Source of the DNA: Acholeplasmatales bacterium
GTDB lineage: Bacteria; Bacillota_I; Bacilli_A; Acholeplasmatales; Anaeroplasmataceae
Assembly: GCA_024697825.1 (NCBI GenBank)
Contig: JAILEP010000077.1
Coordinates: 1-40,510 of the forward strand
Direction: 5' to 3'
Length of the DNA stretch: 40,510 nucleotides
Shown here: positions 39,451-40,510 of the stretch, piece by piece
Layout: each line of letters starts with the position of its first letter
How positions within the stretch are numbered: the first letter of the stretch is position 1
Program-made: the position numbers and the translations under genes
Notes under the pieces: model-generated
Databases searched by the model: none
Seen by the model: the letters and a program-made list of their open reading frames with translations, nothing else
What the model was told of the DNA's origin: nothing

Positions 39451-40212
39451 TTAGTATTTATTTTCCTTTTTATATATTCCTTCATATAAATATTCTTCAT
39501 CATAATGCATATGATACTTTAAAGGAGTAAATAACCCAAAGAATTTAAATCTTCCTTTAACATTATTTCTATTTATTTTAATGAAGCCAAATATTCTTGG
39601 AACTACATAGGTTACAATATCACTTCTATTACAAAACAAATGATATTCCTTACAACAGCTTCTTAAATATTTCTTTGTTTTACTTCTATTAAATATATTT
39701 GTTTTAAAGCAATTAACTGACCCAAATGTAAATAGATGTGATTTAATACCAAAATTGTAATATAAATCCTGGACACATAGCTGAGCTTGTCCAGAACCAA
39801 GTGAAAATCCTATTACTTCAACTTCTGCAGCTGGATGTATTGCAAGTAAATCTGATACTCCATTTCTTATGAAATGTTTCATTACTTTATACATCGCAGC
39901 CCAAGATTTATGTACTTTCAATGTAATCTTTTTACCATTCCATGAAAATGAATCATAATATTTAGGTAAAAATACAAAATTTGTTAACCAATCTGGCATA
40001 TCTTGAGTACCTTGAAAATGAACCTGAATTACATTTCTTTCTGAATCATAATTAATTTCATAATTAGCATGTGTAATTACTCCATTCCATTCATATTCGA
40101 TATCGTTATATTTCATTTCAAAACGTTTTTTACCTGTCTTATTAATATCATTAGTATTGTCAATAAAATACTGATGATATGGTAATTTTGTATAATTAAT
40201 ATTATTTTGCAT
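39451..40212 (-). CDS. Lipase class 3-like alpha/beta hydrolase
   Basis: GFSLGSGQAQL nucleophile elbow; ATG 40212 has GGGGG SD (track start 40323 lies in the upstream gene). Confidence 0.7.
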   Translation of the reverse strand: MQNNINYTKLPYHQYFIDNTNDINKTGKKRFEMKYNDIEYEWNGVITHANYEINYDSERNVIQVHFQGTQDMPDWLTNFVFLPKYYDSFSWNGKKITLKVHKSWAAMYKVMKHFIRNGVSDLLAIHPAAEVEVIGFSLGSGQAQLCVQDLYYNFGIKSHLFTFGSVNCFKTNIFNRSKTKKYLRSCCKEYHLFCNRSDIVTYVVPRIFGFIKINRNNVKGRFKFFGLFTPLKYHMHYDEEYLYEGIYKKENKY

Positions 40213-40266
40213 GACTATTCCCCCGAAAAACGCTATTGCAATTATAGCATAATATAACAAAAAGAA

Positions 40267-40288
40267 AAAGAGAGACGAATCTCTCTTT
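40267..40288 (-). terminator. Intrinsic terminator of edge-truncated gene
   Basis: AAAGAGAGA-TTCG-TCTCTCTTT then TTCTTTTTG. Confidence 0.75.
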
Positions 40289-40510
40289 AAATAGCAGATG
40301 GATGAATTCCAAATATAATACAAATGGCAATAATACTAGCAAATATAGTAAGACTAGATAATCCGAATAATATGGCAATATATTTTCCCTTAGCTTTCCC
40401 AATTATCTTCTCATCATTATTAAATAAATTTGAACCATTATATTTTAAATTTAATTCTTCTTCCTTATCTAATTCATAATCTACATAATATTTATCACTT
40501 AAGGAAAATG
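40287..40510 (-). CDS. Membrane protein, N-terminus beyond window edge
   Basis: Open minus frame to edge: ...LSDKYYVDYELDKEEELNLKYNGSNLFNNDEKIIGKAKGKYIAILFGLSSLTIFASIIAICIIFGIHPSAI*; the overlapping track ORF 40202..40402 is a different frame. Confidence 0.65.
   Translation of the reverse strand, partial: FSLSDKYYVDYELDKEEELNLKYNGSNLFNNDEKIIGKAKGKYIAILFGLSSLTIFASIIAICIIFGIHPSAI

Noticed and set aside
40202-40402. 66-aa minus ORF
   Set aside because: Overlaps the better frame ending at 40287 and spans its terminator; no SD.

Overview
AT-rich, low-GC Gram-positive (Bacillota/Mollicutes-like) chromosomal window. About 30 genes, nearly all on the minus strand; only a CPA2-type cation:proton antiporter and an esterase-fold protein are on plus. 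Most content is housekeeping: ppdK, htpG, Sir2, rsmH, rpmF with its DUF177 partner, an ABC-F ATPase, T-box-controlled thrS, and a polA-trpB-mutM-coaE-x-dnaB-dnaI-thrS replication/repair block. Accessory or surface genes are two Ser/Thr-rich lipoproteins (a Cthe_2159-like carbohydrate-binding protein cut by the left edge and an InlB-repeat/BspA-LRR protein), a long Sel1-repeat protein with an unassigned N-terminal domain, two lipase-like hydrolases, a Wzz/BY-kinase fusion and an HD-GYP protein. I found no mobile element, CRISPR array, rRNA or tRNA, and no clear multi-gene novel system. The observations most worth following up are: an esterase-fold protein that appears to lack its catalytic Ser and His; a BY-kinase whose P-loop glycines are replaced; a CIRCE operator overlapping a consensus promoter of htpG; a 5'-terminal palindrome and cre-like site at ppdK; a lone trpB inside a conserved DNA-replication gene block; and repeated overlap of stop codons with intrinsic terminators. 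Two edge-truncated CDS are absent from the supplied ORF track, and several track start sites look too far upstream.
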